Positions 7,678 through 15,854 of a stretch of DNA of 64,000 nucleotides are shown here, in pieces. This DNA comes from Shouchella clausii (lineage in GTDB: Bacteria; Bacillota; Bacilli; Bacillales; Bacillaceae_D). Below the pieces are notes generated by a model, which saw only the letters and a list, made by a program, of their open reading frames with translations, was not told where the DNA came from and searched no databases. The stretch is from assembly GCF_001598215.1 (NCBI RefSeq), contig NZ_BCXJ01000002.1, positions 62,001 to 126,000 on the forward strand. Direction: 5' to 3'. The translations under genes were made by a program, and so were the position numbers. Positions within the stretch are counted from its first letter, which is position 1. Each line of letters starts with the position of its first letter.

Positions 7678-8640
7678 ATGGACATGCTCCCATTAATAGG
7701 TCATCATCATGTGTCAGCGATCACGGCTGATGCTAAAAATAATGTAGATTTTTACACAAACGTGCTAGGGATGCGGCTTGTGAAAAAAACAGTTAATCAA
7801 GACGATCCTTCTATGTACCATTTGTTTTATGCAGATGAAAGGGGCAATCCTGGCACAGAGTTGACGTTTTTTGAAATCCCGCTGGCAGGGAGAACGTATC
7901 GTGGCACAAATAGCATCTCGCGAACAGGGTTAAGGGTTCCTTCCTATGAAGCGCTGTCCTATTGGAGTGAGCGGTTTAGTAGACTAGGTGTTAGCCATGA
8001 AGGAATTCAAACGGAAGGGGAGAGAAGCAGCCTTTTATTTGAAGACTTTGAAGGCCAGCGTTTGTTGCTTGTGGCCGATGAGCGGACCGACAACGATGGA
8101 AAACCATGGGTGCACAGCCCTGTACCGGAACAGTATGGCATTTATGGACTGGGCCCTATGGAAATAACCGTTTCTGATCGAACCATCACGGCGAACGTAC
8201 TTACAAATATTTTTGGCTTCCGATTAGATCGTGAAGTAAGCAACAGCACTTCACTCTATGTCACAGGTCGAGGCGGAGCAGGGGCAGAAATCTATTTAAA
8301 AGAAGACACAGAATCACATAAGGAACGCCCTGGTCGGGGGAGTGTCCACCATGTTGCTTTCCGCGTGCGATCAGAAGAGGAACTTGGAAAATGGGAAAAC
8401 TGGCTTTCGGCGAACCGGGTAGCTCATTCAGGCATTGTCGAACGCTACTACTTCCAATCCATCTATACACTTGACCGGAATGGCATTTTGTTCGAGCTAG
8501 CGACAGACGGTCCAGGATTTGAAGCGGACGAACCATATGAGTCCCTTGGCCAACGCCTTGCACTTCCACCCTATTTAGAGGCGAAGCGCGGAGAAATAGA
8601 GGCGAAATTACGGCCGTTATTTGTAAAACGAGAGGAGTAG
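7678..8640 (+). CDS. VOC-family ring-cleaving dioxygenase, MhqO/MhqE-like
   Basis: 320 residues with two vicinal-oxygen-chelate repeats (about 5-130 and 148-275). Candidate metal ligands are the histidine cluster GHHHVSAI near the N-terminus, GSVHHVAF near residue 222 and a Glu in LFELATDGPGF. In B. subtilis the MhqE/MhqO enzymes help remove quinones and catechols and belong to the MhqR regulon. The ATG at 7678 follows AAAAGGAGACGAGCA. It is followed 7 bp later by an MhqD-like hydrolase, the same pairing as in the B. subtilis mhq loci. I saw no clear MhqR palindrome upstream. Between 7559 and 7677 only a five-codon GTG frame is present. Confidence 0.85.
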   Translation: MDMLPLIGHHHVSAITADAKNNVDFYTNVLGMRLVKKTVNQDDPSMYHLFYADERGNPGTELTFFEIPLAGRTYRGTNSISRTGLRVPSYEALSYWSERFSRLGVSHEGIQTEGERSSLLFEDFEGQRLLLVADERTDNDGKPWVHSPVPEQYGIYGLGPMEITVSDRTITANVLTNIFGFRLDREVSNSTSLYVTGRGGAGAEIYLKEDTESHKERPGRGSVHHVAFRVRSEEELGKWENWLSANRVAHSGIVERYYFQSIYTLDRNGILFELATDGPGFEADEPYESLGQRLALPPYLEAKRGEIEAKLRPLFVKREE

Positions 8641-8647
8641 GAAACAA

Positions 8648-9268
8648 ATGGCTGACCACAAACATATTTTCCAACAAGCGAAAACCAGTGCTGCTCCCAC
8701 ATTGGTATTGCTTCACGGCACGGGAGGAAACGAGCGAGACTTAATGCCAATTGCGGAAATGATTGACGAGCGAGCGGCTGTTTTAGGCGTGCGTGGCAAT
8801 GTAAGTGAAAATGGGATGCCTCGTTTTTTTAAGCGATTGGCTGAAGGCGTGTTTGACAAGGACGATTTACAAAAGCGGACAGGTGAATTGTATACCTTTC
8901 TTGATCAAGCAGCAGCAAAGTACAATTTTAACCGTGACGATGTTATTGTCATCGGCTATTCTAATGGCGCAAATATTGCCGCTAATTTAATGTATGAATA
9001 CAGCAACCCGTTTAAAGGGGCCATGTTGTTCCACGCGATGGTACCTCAAGAAAAAGAGGCGTTGCCTTCCTTGGAGAATACCGCTGTATTTCTAGGGGCA
9101 GGCAAGCGTGACCCGCTAATACCTGCACCTTTGACAGAACAATTGCGAGCGGATTTGCAAACAGCTGGCGCGACCACCGATGTTCATTGGACAGAAGGAG
9201 GACACGAGCTGACTGTTGAAGAAATCCATGCAGCAAAAACATGGTACAAGCGAATGTGTCCAGAATAA
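8648..9268 (+). CDS. Alpha/beta hydrolase, MhqD-like carboxylesterase
   Basis: 206 residues of the phospholipase/carboxylesterase type. Oxyanion region LLHGTGGNERDL, nucleophile elbow GYSNGA, acid GAGKRDPLIP and catalytic His GGHEL are all present. With the dioxygenase just upstream (7-bp gap) it probably handles products of quinone or catechol detoxification. Cytoplasmic, no signal peptide. A terminator (9270-9295) closes the operon. Confidence 0.88.
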   Translation: MADHKHIFQQAKTSAAPTLVLLHGTGGNERDLMPIAEMIDERAAVLGVRGNVSENGMPRFFKRLAEGVFDKDDLQKRTGELYTFLDQAAAKYNFNRDDVIVIGYSNGANIAANLMYEYSNPFKGAMLFHAMVPQEKEALPSLENTAVFLGAGKRDPLIPAPLTEQLRADLQTAGATTDVHWTEGGHELTVEEIHAAKTWYKRMCPE

Positions 9269-9269
9269 A

Positions 9270-9295
9270 CGGCAGGTTACTCTGCCGCTTTTTTT
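9270..9295 (+). terminator. Intrinsic terminator of mhq-like operon
   Basis: CGGCAG (9270-9275) pairs with CTGCCG (9282-9287), followed by C and T7. Confidence 0.8.
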
Positions 9296-9369
9296 GATAA
9301 TCTTTGTCTAGACAAACATGGGCGAACCCGCTAGAATGCAAAAAAGATGGGCGAGAAAAGTGAGGTCGA

Positions 9370-10092
9370 TTGAAATTGACTACAAATCATAAAGGAAAAT
9401 ACTCTACAAGCTCTTATATTTTTGCAGGGATTGCTCTTGTAGCCATTATCGTTGTTGCCATCTGGAGCGATATTTGGTACAGGATTGTTGTGTTGGCAAG
9501 CCTAGTTGCTCTTATGTATGTGTTCATTGTCAAAACGAAAAATATTGAGCGTGAACTGGAAGAAATGAAAAGAAAGCAGGCTTCAACAGCTGAGCTTGCC
9601 CGACAGGAACAAACGGAGCTTGAGAAAACAAAAGAACACGATTTAAAAGCATTGGAAGAAAAAGAATTCCAACTGCAAAAATTAGACCTTGACCGGACGC
9701 AGCTATTTGAAGAGCTGTTAAATAAGTCCGAGCTAGAAGAAGCTGAGAAATCAACAATGCGCGAACGTCTTCAGCAAGCCGATACGGAAACGTCGCGAAT
9801 CCGCCAAGAATGGCTGACAGCGTCGAGCCGGCTCATGACGTTGATGCGCGGCACAAAACGTTTTTTTGTCCGTGAATCGCCGATGAAAGAAATTGCTGCT
9901 TCCATCGACCAAGATGTATTGGAAACAGGGTCTTTTACAGCATTGAACGAAGAAATTCAGCGCTTGATTCCGCGTCTTTCTAAAGAAAGTGCCGAAGCAT
10001 TAGCGAAATCAGACTTTATTGATGAAGACAACCAGTTAACGCGTTCCGGCTATAAAGCATTGTTGCAGGCAAGTGAAGACAAGCAAACGTAA
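9370..10092 (+). CDS. Membrane-anchored coiled-coil protein, unknown
   Basis: 240 residues: basic N-terminus, two close membrane segments (about 16-32 and 38-53), then a long Glu/Lys-rich coiled coil (about 55-150) and a C-terminal globular part. The TTG start at 9370 follows GTGAGGT. No family recognised. It converges on the first gerA operon; the last codons form one arm of a perfect 16-bp inverted repeat at 10075-10110. Confidence 0.7.
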   Translation: MKLTTNHKGKYSTSSYIFAGIALVAIIVVAIWSDIWYRIVVLASLVALMYVFIVKTKNIERELEEMKRKQASTAELARQEQTELEKTKEHDLKALEEKEFQLQKLDLDRTQLFEELLNKSELEEAEKSTMRERLQQADTETSRIRQEWLTASSRLMTLMRGTKRFFVRESPMKEIAASIDQDVLETGSFTALNEEIQRLIPRLSKESAEALAKSDFIDEDNQLTRSGYKALLQASEDKQT

Positions 10093-10110
10093 CGACGTTT
10101 GCTTGTCTTC
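10075..10110. terminator. Perfect 16-bp inverted repeat between convergent genes
   Basis: The 16-nt arm at 10075-10090 (GAAGACAAGCAAACGT) is exactly complementary to 10095-10110 with a 4-nt loop. It contains the last codons of the plus-strand gene and touches the stop of gerC on the minus strand. Only a short T-rich tract follows on the plus strand, so termination may be weak or Rho-assisted. Confidence 0.6.
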
Positions 10111-11239
10111 ACTTTATTTGCGGATTATTGCGACGGCTAGCTTTTGCCCCTAAGTCAATCACTTCAATTGTTAGCTCATAGTCAAAAGAAGCATTGGCAA
10201 AATAAACATCATCCCAATCGGCCCGAATTTGTTGCCATAATTTCGGGTAAGCAAGTTGCGCTTCCAAATAGAGCCGTGCTGCGTCCGCTTTGTATTCCTT
10301 TTGCAACCGCTCCATCATGTTTGACGCCCCGTCTTCGACCGTCTTTTTTACAGCGGCTATACATGTGTGCAAGTAATCATCGGAAAAACTTTCATCCCGT
10401 GTGTCCCAGTTTTCAGAAATTCGCCCTGAAAAATGCTGGTGAATATGGAAGTGAAAGTGGCCGTTTTGATACGTTGGTTCGATGTCAGGGGTAGCGACTT
10501 CAAGAATTTCAAATGTAAGGGGGTCGCCATTGCATTCGGAAACGATGATGCCGCCTTCTAGTTCCCCTGAAAGCCAGTTAAGGCGGACGTTGTCTTGCTC
10601 GTTCAACAACGGTTTTAACAGATGGCCCTTTTTAAAGATGCCCGAACCGCTTAATGAGGCACTGCCGTTATCACTGACGACCATTTGCATAGGAAACGTC
10701 AAATCCTCTTGCAAGTCGGATGAAATGGAGCTTAACGTAGACTCTTTTAAAATCGCAGACGAGTGGGTGCGGTTTCCAAATAGCTCAGTAATAAAACGGG
10801 CTGGAATCGTCGATTCGTCGGGAGCAACAAGCACCTCTTTTGTAGGCTCATTTGTAAGGAGCACGAGTGAACTGCGGCGTACATGATCGTCGCGAATCAT
10901 TTGGTTAATCAGACTTTCTAACGTCCGTTTGCCCCGTAAAACACCTTCATTAAAAACGGCGATCGACTGATGTTGGGTATAAACAGGGAATTCCAACGTT
11001 GTGACATCACGGATTGCAGCGTGATAGGTCGGGCCTTCACCAATGACGTTGTTATAGCTTGAAGAGCCGCCTTGTTGAGCTGGAGGCACGACCACTTGGT
11101 TTAAGACCGAAATAAGCCCTTCTTCTGTTACATCAACGCCAATGCCAAGGCTTAACGTCACATCCTCCATATTCCGGCTATCCCAACAGCCTGACAATAA
11201 CAAGATAATTGAGACGCTTGCTAAAAACAGGCGTTTCAT
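10109..11239 (-). CDS. Spore germination lipoprotein, Ger(x)C family
   Basis: 376 residues with signal peptide and lipobox LLSGC (Cys18) followed by WDSRNMEDVTLSLGIGVDV, the GerC signature. GerC subunits are lipoproteins on the outside of the spore inner membrane and are part of nutrient germinant receptors. Last gene of the operon; its start overlaps the end of the B subunit by 4 bp (ATGA). Confidence 0.93.
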   Translation of the reverse strand: MKRLFLASVSIILLLSGCWDSRNMEDVTLSLGIGVDVTEEGLISVLNQVVVPPAQQGGSSSYNNVIGEGPTYHAAIRDVTTLEFPVYTQHQSIAVFNEGVLRGKRTLESLINQMIRDDHVRRSSLVLLTNEPTKEVLVAPDESTIPARFITELFGNRTHSSAILKESTLSSISSDLQEDLTFPMQMVVSDNGSASLSGSGIFKKGHLLKPLLNEQDNVRLNWLSGELEGGIIVSECNGDPLTFEILEVATPDIEPTYQNGHFHFHIHQHFSGRISENWDTRDESFSDDYLHTCIAAVKKTVEDGASNMMERLQKEYKADAARLYLEAQLAYPKLWQQIRADWDDVYFANASFDYELTIEVIDLGAKASRRNNPQIK

Positions 11240-12324
11240 CGGACCACCTTCCTCTTAATCGAGTAAATGAGAAAATAGACAAATGGAAGCAACAACACCA
11301 CTTCGAACCCATAGAAACTTATCAGACTGAGGATCCTTGTATCGAGCGTATGTTGGAAACATAAGGAAATGATCATGCTAATAGCGACGGCAACAGCCAT
11401 CCCAGGAAAAGACTTTTTTAGCTTTGTATATTTACTAAGGGAATACCCTGACAAAAAGCTATAAATGACGCTCGTGGAAAAAAATTGCATGATCCATGTG
11501 CTTAGCAAAAATCCTTCCATTCTTTCGATGAAAATTCCCTCAGTTTCAAACGATTGGATAAACGAAATCGTTGGCCATACAAGTGTTTTAACTTCCCGTT
11601 CCCCTAAATTTAAGACAACGATTAAATACGTAATAATGTAAACGATGGAGATAAGCACAAGTGTGCTAAAAACAGCCAGTTTTGGTTTGGCTTTTTTGTT
11701 GACAAACGGAAGCAAGAAATAGATTACTTCAATTCCTTCAAACGGAAAAAAGACACCATTAGGATTAAAGATCACATTGGCAACGCCGTTCGTAAAAGGC
11801 GGGTTCATATGACCGATGTCCATTTCTTTAAAGCTAAACACCAAAATCGTCCCTGCCACTAAAAGAGTGAGTGGAAAGATAATCGATGAGACGCGTAAAA
11901 TCGTTTGCAAGTTTCCGCTTAGCAAATAGGCAATTAATAAAAAAGTGAGCACTTTTATTAGTGATGTCGGTGTTGATGGCAGCAAATAAAATCGGACCAT
12001 CTCTGCCATAGCGGCAATTTGATAGCTTGAAGCTACCCAAAAGTAAACGTTGATTAAAAAAAGAAGCAACGTGCCGCCGATTTTGCCAAAAGTCATATAC
12101 CCGTAAGTATAAAGGTCATTTGCATGATGGCGGCCTATGAAGTAGAGCGCTAAGCAAGTGAGAATGAACGTATAGAGCGCTCCAGCCACAATCGTTAGCC
12201 AGCCGTCTGTTGAATTTGCCGTTACCGTCAGCACGCGGGGCAGAATCAAAAATTGCACGCCGAGTAATGTGATCGCAGTTAAGACGGTTAACTGTACAGT
12301 AGATAGCGTCTGTTTGGGAATCAT
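11236..12324 (-). CDS. Spore germination protein, GerB-family permease
   Basis: 362 residues, about ten hydrophobic segments, the APC-type fold of GerAB-like germinant receptor subunits, which probably bind the nutrient. The N-terminus (LSTVQLTVLTAITLLGVQFL) and the LPFVNKK block are typical. It lies 2 bp from the end of the A subunit and overlaps the C subunit by 4 bp. Which amino acid or sugar it senses cannot be told. Confidence 0.92.
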   Translation of the reverse strand: MIPKQTLSTVQLTVLTAITLLGVQFLILPRVLTVTANSTDGWLTIVAGALYTFILTCLALYFIGRHHANDLYTYGYMTFGKIGGTLLLFLINVYFWVASSYQIAAMAEMVRFYLLPSTPTSLIKVLTFLLIAYLLSGNLQTILRVSSIIFPLTLLVAGTILVFSFKEMDIGHMNPPFTNGVANVIFNPNGVFFPFEGIEVIYFLLPFVNKKAKPKLAVFSTLVLISIVYIITYLIVVLNLGEREVKTLVWPTISFIQSFETEGIFIERMEGFLLSTWIMQFFSTSVIYSFLSGYSLSKYTKLKKSFPGMAVAVAISMIISLCFQHTLDTRILSLISFYGFEVVLLLPFVYFLIYSIKRKVVR

Positions 12325-12326
12325 GG

Positions 12327-13760
12327 CTAAGCTCCGCTCCCTTTTGGCTTTTTAAGCGCCCTCTTTTTTGATAACAACAGGAAAATTTGCTTCCATTTTT
12401 GGTTGTAAAAAAAGAACTTGCCTGACAAGTAAGGCTGGTTAAAGCTTGTCAGTTTTGACAAATGGATTAACACGAACAAAAAGAAGAACATCACGCCAAC
12501 GAGCCCTAAAATCGCTGAAATGATAATCGCCCCAAAACGAAGGAGCCGAAACGATAGGCCAAAGCTGTAGCTCGGTACGGTAAACGATGTAATTGTAGTA
12601 ATTGAGACGATAATGACCATGAGCGAACTGACGATATTGGCCTCTACTGCCGCTTGGCCGATGATAACGCCACCGACTAGGCCAATCGTTTGCCCGAGTG
12701 GCGTGGGCAAGCGGATGCCCGCTTCACGCAGCAATTCAATTGTCACTTCCATAATCAACACTTCCAAAATAGGCGGGAAAGGAATGTCTTCCCTGGTGGC
12801 GATGATCGTCATGGCTACGTCTGTTGGCAAAAGCCCATGGTGAAACGAAACAAATGAAATGTACAGCGATGATAGGAACACGGTTATAAACAAGGACATA
12901 TAACGAAGGAGGCGGAGAAAACTGCTAGCAATCCAACGTTCATAATAGTCATCTGGAGACTGCAACAACATATCGAACGTAGTCGGCAAAATCAAGGCAA
13001 ACGGCGAATTAGCGACAAAAAGAACAAGGCGGCCATCATTTAAGGCTGCGGTAACACGGTCAGGACGCTCTGTGCTTTGCATTTGGGGAAAAGGGGAAAA
13101 AGGCGCATCTTCGATCAACTCTTCAATCATGCCTGAATCTTGAATTTCGGTTGTTTTAATTTTATGGAGGCGATCGGTAATATCAGCGATAATCCCTTCA
13201 TCGGCGACCCCTTTGATATAAAGGAGCGACAATGTTTTAATGCTCTCATTTTCTTTAATTTGGTGCTCTTCTACTTTTAAATTTTTGCTGTTCACCATTT
13301 GCCTTGTTAGGCCGATGTTATCGTCTAAGTCTTCTATGTAAGCGAGCTTTGGCCCACGGACGACTTTTTCAGTTGTCGACTCAGCAAAACTTCTTTTTTT
13401 AGGCGCATGTGTACGGAGAATAAAGGCAATTGATAAGTGTTCGGCTATCACAACTGTATTGCCTTCAAAAATGGCCATCACCATTTCATCTTGAAATAGA
13501 GTCGTTTTGCTTAATGTCGGCGCAAGCAAAGAACAGAAAGCGGCGTCGAAACGTTCGGAACCACTCAGTTTCTCAATATTTAAGCCAACTTCGGCAATGA
13601 CTTTCCAACTTATTTGTGATCCGAGAAAGAATAAGCAACATTTCCGCCCATAATCAGGAATGGTAATCTCTTTGCTAACAAAATCGCCTTGTTCTTGAAA
13701 GGCGGCCTGGATGTTGCTTTTGATATCGTCATATGAAATGCCTATATAATCTGTTGCCAC
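12327..13760 (-). CDS. Spore germination protein, GerA family
   Basis: 477 residues with an N-terminal soluble domain (about 1-250, including ERPDRVTAALNDGRLVLFVANSP) and a C-terminal membrane domain with PFPPILEVLIMEVTIELLREAG and the glycine-rich GGVIIGQAAVEA segment, all hallmarks of GerAA. These proteins assemble into ion channels in the spore membrane. GTG start at 13760 behind GAAGGAGG. A forespore promoter candidate lies at 13786-13814. Confidence 0.94.
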   Translation of the reverse strand: MATDYIGISYDDIKSNIQAAFQEQGDFVSKEITIPDYGRKCCLFFLGSQISWKVIAEVGLNIEKLSGSERFDAAFCSLLAPTLSKTTLFQDEMVMAIFEGNTVVIAEHLSIAFILRTHAPKKRSFAESTTEKVVRGPKLAYIEDLDDNIGLTRQMVNSKNLKVEEHQIKENESIKTLSLLYIKGVADEGIIADITDRLHKIKTTEIQDSGMIEELIEDAPFSPFPQMQSTERPDRVTAALNDGRLVLFVANSPFALILPTTFDMLLQSPDDYYERWIASSFLRLLRYMSLFITVFLSSLYISFVSFHHGLLPTDVAMTIIATREDIPFPPILEVLIMEVTIELLREAGIRLPTPLGQTIGLVGGVIIGQAAVEANIVSSLMVIIVSITTITSFTVPSYSFGLSFRLLRFGAIIISAILGLVGVMFFFLFVLIHLSKLTSFNQPYLSGKFFFYNQKWKQIFLLLSKKRALKKPKGSGA

Positions 13761-13785
13761 AACCAGAGCCTCCTTCTTTTACTGT

Positions 13786-13814
13786 TAGTGTGCAATAATT
13801 AGCTGTGCTTATGC
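13786..13814 (-). promoter_or_regulatory. Putative sigma-G promoter of first gerA operon
   Basis: On the minus strand GCATA, 17 bp, CACACTA, close to the forespore consensus (GHATR, 17-18 bp, CATnhTA). The same arrangement, including the preceding TTTTTCATGCATA, is found in front of the second gerA operon. Confidence 0.6.
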
Positions 13815-13817
13815 ATG

Positions 13818-13850
13818 AAAAAACCCGCCTCCATAGCAGGCGGGTTTTTA
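13818..13850 (-). terminator. Intrinsic terminator of pepF
   Basis: AACCCGCCT pairs with AGGCGGGTT around CCATAGC, with A and T runs on both sides. It lies past the pepF stop and before the gerA promoter. Confidence 0.88.
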
Positions 13851-13901
13851 AACTGTAGCCAAAACCTTACGTTTGACTCGGCTAACAGCGTGAGTAATGT
13901 G

Positions 13902-15695
13902 TTAGTAACTTTGCTCAAGTTTTTCGATGAGGCGTCCGACATAGGCAACTGCATCGCGAATCGTTTCTTTGTTTTCCATGTCGACTCCGGCGGTTTTAAA
14001 TAAATCCAGTGGTTTTTTGGTACCACCAGCTTTGAGCATGTCTAGCCAGCGGTCAATGACTACCTGGCCGTTTTGTTCATAAAGGGAGTACGCTTTGGTG
14101 GCTGCTGTTAAACCAGCAGAATACGTATACGGATAAAGGCCTTTGTAGTAATGAGGCTGCCTCATCCATGTCCGGCCGGCACGCTCGTCAATGTGAACGG
14201 CATCGCCCCAGAAACCGGAGATGACTTCTTGCTTGGTCTGGCGAAGCAATGCAGCAGTCAGTGGCACGCCTTCCTCAGCATAGCGATAGACACGGTGTTG
14301 GAAAACTCCTTCAAGCAGGTGCGTGACAAAGTTATGATAATACGTCCCAATAAATTGCAACAGCACCCAGCGTTTCATCCGAGGATCGTCTGTCTGTTTA
14401 AGCAAGTGGTTCCCTAAAAACAATTCGTTGATTGTGGACGGCGCTTCAATGCAATACATCGATGGGCGAGTGGCGCTGAGAGGTTGATGGGCATTGGCAA
14501 GATAAAAATGGCCAGCATGCCCTAGTTCATGTGCAAGAATAAAACCGCCGCGCATCGTATTTTTCCAAGTCAGCAAGATGTAGGGGTGTGCCCCATAAGG
14601 GCTTGAACAGAAAGCGCCTGTTGCTTTGCCGATATTGTCAGCGCGGTCAACCCAACGGTCTGTTTTTGCCGTTTGCAACATGTCTACATAGTCGTCACCA
14701 AATACGCGAAGTGCGTCAATGATAGTGGCAAAGGCGTCGTCATAGGTTGTTTCTGGTTCAAACTCTGGGTCAAGTGGCGCTTTTAAATCTTCAAAACGAA
14801 GCTCAGAAAGGCCAAGGACCTCTTTTTTTAGCGTTGCAAAGCGGCGCATATGAGGAGCAAGTTCCTCATAAATCGTGTCCAACTGGTTATGGTACATCGT
14901 TTCGTTGACGTTCTGATCGTGAAGAAGCATGGCTTCGGCCGACTTAAATCCTCTGAGGCGAGCGACTGTGACATTCTTCGACACTTCGGTTGCAAACAAT
15001 TTCGCGTACGTATGTTCATATGCTTTCAGCGTGTCATCGAAAACGTGAAAAGCATTTCTTCGTTCTTCTGTATTTGGCGAAAGCTCATACTGGTCTTCAA
15101 AACGGGCGAATGAAAGGGGCTTATCCTGGCCGTCTGCCCCTTTAAAAGCAGGAAACGACATATCAGCAGCTTTGCTTTGTGAATACGTGCTGTATGGCGC
15201 TGACAAAACAGGCGACAGAGCGGCAAGGGCTTCTTCCGTTTCAGCAGAAAGGGTATAGGGCTGATTCGCTAACAGCTTGTCCAAATAGACGCTAAACCGT
15301 TCAAGCTCCGGAAGGGACTTGCGGAATTGCTCGATTAGTCCAGTCGGCAAGGCGATAATATCAGCTTCTAGCTTTGCTAATTTCGCTTGGATAAGTGCCT
15401 GTGCTTCTTCAACGCGGCTCGCATTTGCTTGTGCGACCTCATCAGCCCCATTTCCTGCTAAAGAAAGAGAAGCATATGTTATCACTAGAACCGCTTTTTC
15501 TAATAGCGCTTCTCTCGCTTGGAGACCGTTTAGCAAATGTTCAGGGCGTTCCCCGAGTTTTTCGCCAACAGGAAGTTTGGCGCTTTGTTCTTTTACTTCG
15601 GCAAGCGCTGCTTGCCATGCTTCATCATTAGGGAACAGGGCCGATAAGTCCCACGTTTCCACTACAGGGACATCTTGACGTTTTGTTAAATCCAT
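13902..15695 (-). CDS. pepF: Oligoendopeptidase F (M3 family)
   Basis: 597 residues, full length for PepF. The zinc site HELGH lies near residue 388 (ILAHELGHAGHF) with a second-shell Glu in YCIEAPSTINE about 25-30 residues later. The enzyme cuts peptides of roughly 7-17 residues in the cytoplasm; overproduction affects sporulation in B. subtilis. ATG at 15695 behind TAGGAGG. Monocistronic, ending in the 13818-13850 terminator. Confidence 0.93.
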   Translation of the reverse strand: MDLTKRQDVPVVETWDLSALFPNDEAWQAALAEVKEQSAKLPVGEKLGERPEHLLNGLQAREALLEKAVLVITYASLSLAGNGADEVAQANASRVEEAQALIQAKLAKLEADIIALPTGLIEQFRKSLPELERFSVYLDKLLANQPYTLSAETEEALAALSPVLSAPYSTYSQSKAADMSFPAFKGADGQDKPLSFARFEDQYELSPNTEERRNAFHVFDDTLKAYEHTYAKLFATEVSKNVTVARLRGFKSAEAMLLHDQNVNETMYHNQLDTIYEELAPHMRRFATLKKEVLGLSELRFEDLKAPLDPEFEPETTYDDAFATIIDALRVFGDDYVDMLQTAKTDRWVDRADNIGKATGAFCSSPYGAHPYILLTWKNTMRGGFILAHELGHAGHFYLANAHQPLSATRPSMYCIEAPSTINELFLGNHLLKQTDDPRMKRWVLLQFIGTYYHNFVTHLLEGVFQHRVYRYAEEGVPLTAALLRQTKQEVISGFWGDAVHIDERAGRTWMRQPHYYKGLYPYTYSAGLTAATKAYSLYEQNGQVVIDRWLDMLKAGGTKKPLDLFKTAGVDMENKETIRDAVAYVGRLIEKLEQSY

Positions 15696-15854
15696 AATAG
15701 CCTCCTATGTTTCGTTAATCGAAATATGTTTCCATTATACATGAATGCCCGGCCTTTGCCAGCTATCTTTCAGAATTTTTTTATGAATGGTTACGTATAG
15801 CCAAGAGAACAACCATTCGCTAAAATGGGGATAGACAATAAATGAGGTGGTTCC